Source of the DNA: Fistularia commersonii
Lineage: Eukaryota > Chordata > Actinopteri > Syngnathiformes > Fistulariidae
NCBI GenBank assembly: GCA_037954325.1
Contig: JBBMNZ010000001.1
Location: forward strand, 13,559,758-13,623,757
DNA: 64,000 nucleotides
Direction: 5' to 3'
A model generated the notes under the pieces. That model made no database searches. It worked only from the letters and a program-made list of their open reading frames with translations, and was not told the DNA's origin. Below, in pieces: positions 62,240 to 64,000 of the stretch (its first letter is position 1; the number at the start of each line of letters is the position of its first letter). The position numbers and the translations under genes are program-made.

Positions 62240-63124
62240 GCGATGACGATGAAGATGATGATAAATCATCAATGCAAACGGGATGTGTAAACGATTGCAC
62301 AGTGAAATGCTAAAAACGGGTGCTGTTCAACTTTCAGTTATATTGGCACCGGTGGAATTTGAGAAACAAACAAAAGTAGAAACAAGAGAAGAACAAAGGG
62401 AGAATGGAGGAAAAAGGTGGAGCATTTCTTTGAAGTTGATGAATAATAGCGAGTATAGCAAGGGCTATCATAGCGCTGAGCGACGAGGTTTTTGTTTTTG
62501 TTTTATTTTCTTTCTCCCTTCTGAAACGGCGCACTCAAATTGCTGTCACTTTGTTCGATATGGCCAGCAGGCATGCAAACACAAAATGCCTCCTCCCTTG
62601 CTTTATACCGGGTCCTGAACACGTCTGCGCTCCGTGGAGCCAAAGTTGACATGTCGGCAATTCACGCCAACTATACACGACTTTCGGAATGTCAGAGGGT
62701 ATTCCGCCGCTTACTTGACAAAGCACGAAGAAAATCGGCTTTGAATTACAAGGAGCAGCGGAAAGGCACGCTGTCGACAGTTTTCTAAATAATATTATAA
62801 TCAAGGAAGACGACACTGTCTTCTGTTGTGGGCAACCCCGCAAGGAGTAGAAGCCCTTCTGATACAGCAATAATGTAAGGCAGCCTTTAGCACATGTTTC
62901 GGGCTGAATATTGAAATGTGGTGAAATAAAAGAACTATACGGGGGGCATGCAAGAAGTCCTCAAAATGAATTTAGACAGCTTAACGTGATGTATGCACAC
63001 GACAGCAAATCACATGCACGAACAGCTAGTATTCGCAGACTAGTTGGCAACAAATTATTTAGCACATTTTCCACAATGTCCAAATTACTTACGCTTTTAG
63101 TGGATTCTGAATGACAGCCGCCAT
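43384..63124 (-). CDS. dpf3: D4-family BAF subunit DPF3 (BAF45C), DPF3a-type
   Basis: Nine exons read on the minus strand (63124-63093, 52919-52759, 52350-52243, 48157-48030, 47052-46957, 46824-46764, 46041-45901, 44057-43944, 43544-43384) join with matching phases to 333 codons and a TAG. DPF3 is a BAF chromatin-remodelling subunit important in heart and muscle. The N-terminal D4/requiem region is about codons 1-100 (LGDQFYKEAIEQCRSYNARL, MYTYPARCWRKKRRLH). The STTLEALLRGEG motif is about 118-129, an acidic/basic linker about 144-182 and the C2H2 finger 194-215. A reduced PHD1 half-exon spans about 243-280, and the DPF3a acidic tail ends the protein. Oddities: finger Cys197 is Tyr, PHD1 is shortened, and no PHD2 exons are visible. 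Human DPF3a is 357 aa. It could be a teleost duplicate specialised as a PHD-less form. Confidence 0.92.
43665..43860. mobile_element. Penelope-like terminal inverted remnant in dpf3 last intron
   Basis: Arms CTTGCTAAAATCTTCTTCTC (from 43685) and GAGAAGATTTTGGCAAG (to 43826) are inverted copies, with TTCAGTTTGAAATGAAGAAG between them. The wording (ACTGAAGAAGCCTCTC.., GAGAAGATTTTGGCAAG.., CCTGGATGACTGAGAA) is that of fish Penelope-like element ends. Confidence 0.75.
43944..44057 (-). CDS. dpf3: dpf3 exon 8, diverged PHD1 half
   Basis: 114 nt: RPKAPGGMSIPNNYCIKCQG, then SNKKMVKSESPCTACRCK. The IPNNYC..C..GSN start matches family IPNNYCDFCLGGSN, but the spacer to the next Cys pair is shortened and the wording differs (CTACRCK for CADCGRS). 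The four Cys of this half are kept and one is extra. Confidence 0.88.
44655..45480 (-). mobile_element. Penelope-like retroelement, GIY-YIG endonuclease part
   Basis: Minus-strand frames give NVVYAISWTEDCDDICIGET then KEPLHKRMAQHRRATSSGQD, a Penelope-type GIY-YIG domain; the expected YIG reads CIG. After a frameshift, LRHNLSQTYNSLLGSIPR follows. The plus-strand left end GGAGGTTCTCAGTCATCCAG with GACGTTTCACCCCTCAGCCG matches the family's terminal sequence. The RT part is absent. It lies in the dpf3 intron between exons 7 and 8. Confidence 0.85.
45901..46041 (-). CDS. dpf3: dpf3 exon 7, altered C2H2 zinc finger
   Basis: 141 nt: IYAKRYRNRTGLSYHYTHSH then LAEENRAGERSSVGPRPPSV and QQTDRHK. The family reads ICGKRYKNRPGLSYHYAHTH, so the second zinc-binding Cys is Tyr here (TAT for TGT) and the next Gly is Ala. 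Both His are kept. Acceptor GTTACAG, donor GTGAGA. Confidence 0.9.
46764..46824 (-). CDS. dpf3: dpf3 exon 6, first Cys of C2H2 finger
   Basis: 61 nt: GRGSGRRRTDLDNDKPYVCD. It carries the first zinc ligand (Cys194) and ends in phase 1. Acceptor CCTCAG, donor GTAAGT. Confidence 0.95.
46957..47052 (-). CDS. dpf3: dpf3 exon 5, acidic and basic linker
   Basis: 96 nt: RVLEADAAEDAFNDDDDYEV then DTPKRRHRGKGR. The acidic cluster followed by KRR(x)RGKGR resembles the human linker and could act as nuclear localisation signal. Confidence 0.94.
48030..48157 (-). CDS. dpf3: dpf3 exon 4
   Basis: 128 nt: DSGLMSKDSLPTQSTTLEAL, then LRGEGLDKRINSKNDEESLL plus EIQ. The STTLEALLRGEG block is the diagnostic D4-family motif. 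Confidence 0.96.
48550..48625. repeat. (TATC/TA)n simple repeat
   Basis: Imperfect TCTATA/TATT array in the dpf3 intron between exons 3 and 4. Confidence 0.85.
49389..50012 (-). other. Unexplained 207-codon open frame in dpf3 intron 3
   Basis: Longest uninterrupted frame in the window, on the dpf3 strand. Its Pro/Ser/Cys/Leu-rich composition looks like GC-richer non-coding DNA, and I recognise no domain. It could be an alternative 5' exon, a regulatory block or chance; chance is most likely. Confidence 0.2.
51489..51519. repeat. Poly-A tract
   Basis: About 28 A in dpf3 intron 3; no element recognised beside it. Confidence 0.9.
52243..52350 (-). CDS. dpf3: dpf3 exon 3, N-terminal D4 domain
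   Basis: 108 nt: VEAGQMYTYPARCWRKKRRL, then HTTTDPTLGIYGLQL. Acceptor ATGCAG, donor GTAAGT. The end of the exon diverges from the human EDPKLRLLEIKP. Confidence 0.94.
52759..52919 (-). CDS. dpf3: dpf3 exon 2, N-terminal D4 domain
   Basis: 161 nt: LGDQFYKEAIEQCRSYNARL, then CAERSVRLPFLDSQTGVAQN, then NCYIWMERHHRSP. Acceptor CCCTCCAG, donor GTGGGG. Confidence 0.96.
52920..60246. other. dpf3 intron 1, no gene seen
   Basis: Low-GC intronic sequence with only short chance frames. No exon or recognisable mobile element could be supported. Confidence 0.55.
60247..61669 (+). mobile_element. Internally deleted hAT transposon in dpf3 intron 1
   Basis: Ends CAGTGGTGGGCTGT and, inverted, CAGTGGCAGGCTGT are bounded by degraded 8-bp repeats TTGCCAAC (60239-60246) and TAGCCGAC (61670-61677), 6 of 8 matching. 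Inside, a 133-codon frame (60480-60881) reads WLTVSKEHSKLYCWECLLFA then TKATTRHQSTAGHLKAK, a TTF/BED-like zinc finger (C..C..H..H) of hAT transposases. A second frame (61082-61306) reads LTIPVSTASVKRTFSALKRI then KEQARLSALALMAIEKD, the C-terminal dimerisation domain. The catalytic middle is deleted, so it is non-autonomous. Confidence 0.9.
62182..62262. repeat. (GAT)n microsatellite
   Basis: Trinucleotide array that reads as His-rich or Ser-rich frames on the minus strand; no coding meaning seen. Confidence 0.95.
62283..63092. other. dpf3 intron 1 near the promoter, no supported gene
   Basis: 62620-62800 is CpG-richer than its surroundings and holds an 82-codon plus-strand frame (VFRRLLDKARRKSALNYKEQ) with no recognised family. 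It may be promoter-proximal or transposon-derived. Confidence 0.3.
63093..63124 (-). CDS. dpf3: dpf3 exon 1 (start codon)
   Basis: 32 coding nt: MAAVIQNPLK plus two bases of an Ala codon, donor GTAAGT. Human begins MATVIHNPLKALG. The context CAAGATGGCGGC decides the start. Confidence 0.9.
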
Positions 63125-63128
63125 CTTG
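63117..63128 (-). promoter_or_regulatory. dpf3: TISU / YY1 element over the dpf3 start codon
   Basis: The minus strand reads CAAGATGGCGGC, a perfect match to the TISU consensus SAASATGGCGGC, with the ATG being the dpf3 start. TISU elements combine YY1-driven transcription with accurate initiation from very short 5' UTRs. Confidence 0.8.
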
Positions 63129-63300
63129 CTACAATGTAATGCAATATCGGCGTCTTGCAGTTCTGAGGGAAACCTAAGGAAACAGGCCAATCAGCGCTCG
63201 AGATGAATTCGTCGACCAATAGAGTTGGCGAGTGCGCCAGCGAGGCGTGGCTTTACGGGGTAAACTGTCAAAATAATTTTAAAGGGTTTTCCCTTGTATT
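63129..63300 (-). promoter_or_regulatory. dpf3: dpf3 core promoter region with two CCAAT boxes
   Basis: GC/CpG-richer block directly upstream of the start. Two CCAAT boxes (63187-63191 and 63216-63220, both on the plus strand) lie 63 and 92 bp from the start codon. No TATA box is seen in this block. The promoter role is inferred from position. Confidence 0.55.
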
Positions 63301-63505
63301 TATATTGTACACATTGAATAGCACCACTTTTAAAGAGACCTCATATTGCGTGGATAGATATAAATACGTATACATTATAATGCTGCGGGTAGCGTCCTCA
63401 GCGTTTCAGTGCAATGATATTAACATGGAAGCTCATTTAATTATTTAAGATATTTATAAATCATTTATTATCATCAATAACCACTAAGGAAATTATTTCC
63501 CCTCC

Positions 63506-63515
63506 CCTATATAGG
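63506..63515. promoter_or_regulatory. CArG box (SRF site)
   Basis: CCTATATAGG is a perfect palindromic CC(A/T)6GG serum-response-factor site, about 380 bp upstream of the dpf3 start. It could drive muscle expression of dpf3. It could instead be the TATA box of a plus-strand exon ending at a GTAAGT donor near 63581. Confidence 0.45.
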
Positions 63516-63600
63516 AAGCTGCAGTGTTGAGAGGGAAAAGGGAGGCTCAGATCTCACAGGCATACCCATCATCAGAACACAGTAAGTGGTGTGACACCGG

Positions 63601-64000
63601 GACGTTAAACACAGAAACTCATTAAAGACATGTAGGCAGTTCAAGATAATATTTTGACAGACAGGAGCTTTTCACCACTTTAATCTTATCAATATCTTCC
63701 ACTATTTTCACACATCTCTACATAGTTTCAAGTCAATTTCCATCAGTCTGAGTGAATTCTGCATTGAGATTATACCAACCACCAACCATCTTTCCGAAAA
63801 AAAAACAACAAAAAAACAACAAAACAAACAAAACCAGGAGATTATTTGATACATTTACATGGATAAGCAAGGTGGTTCAAAGCAACAGAATACATACATT
63901 TGCATGGGAATGAACTCCAGAACAAGGAATATGTAATTATTCTTTCCCATTCTATCCTTTCCCATATGATCATCTCAGGACTGAAAAATTTGTGCTGTGA
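63601..64000. other. No gene seen
   Basis: AT-rich upstream sequence with an A/C-rich run near 63800-63835 and no supported feature. Confidence 0.5.

Noticed and set aside
62009..62300. Poly-His and poly-Ser frames on the minus strand
   Set aside because: They come from the (GAT)n repeat, with no splice or homology support.
1..64000. CRISPR arrays, operons, phage or toxin-type systems
   Set aside because: All evidence points to an intron-bearing vertebrate genome. Every array seen is a simple microsatellite without unique spacers.

Overview
The window is genomic DNA of a teleost fish, probably a percomorph. The evidence is spliced vertebrate genes with GT-AG introns, together with fish repeats: RTE (Expander-like) and L2 LINEs, a Penelope-like element, Tc1, hAT and piggyBac-like remnants, tRNA-type SINEs and many microsatellites. 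Nothing prokaryotic is present. Most long open frames are either transposon remnants or chance.

Two host genes are well supported and converge on each other. rgs6 (R7-family regulator of G-protein signalling) lies on the + strand as 15 coding exons from 19419 to 36274. They join in frame to 465 codons plus a stop and cover the DEP, R7H, GGL and RGS domains and the C-terminal tail. The first coding exon with the start codon was not found in the upstream 19.4 kb and probably lies outside the window. dpf3 (D4-family BAF-complex subunit, BAF45C) lies on the - strand as nine coding exons from 63124 to 43384, giving 333 codons plus stop. From my recollection of human chromosome 14q24, the RGS6-DPF3 tail-to-tail order is conserved, within a much shorter interval here.

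The dpf3 copy is the most interesting part. It ends in the DPF3a-type acidic tail, I see no exons for the rest of the double PHD finger, the PHD1 half-exon is strongly diverged, and the second zinc-binding Cys of the C2H2 finger is Tyr. Its start codon sits in a perfect TISU/YY1 motif, and a perfect CArG box lies about 380 bp upstream.

Layout: 1-19.4 kb is a gene-poor flank or rgs6 intron with L2, RTE, SINE and a Tc1 element split by an RTE insertion. 19.4-36.3 kb is rgs6, whose introns hold a piggyBac-like palindrome, an antisense Ty3/gypsy wreck with hAT pieces inside it, SINEs, RTE pieces and an RLE-type LINE remnant. 36.3-43.4 kb is the space between the two 3' ends. 43.4-63.1 kb is dpf3, with Penelope-like sequence around its diverged PHD exon and an internally deleted hAT element in intron 1. 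63.1-64 kb is the dpf3 promoter region. Exon boundaries come from manual splice-site reading and recalled human proteins; no alignment was run.
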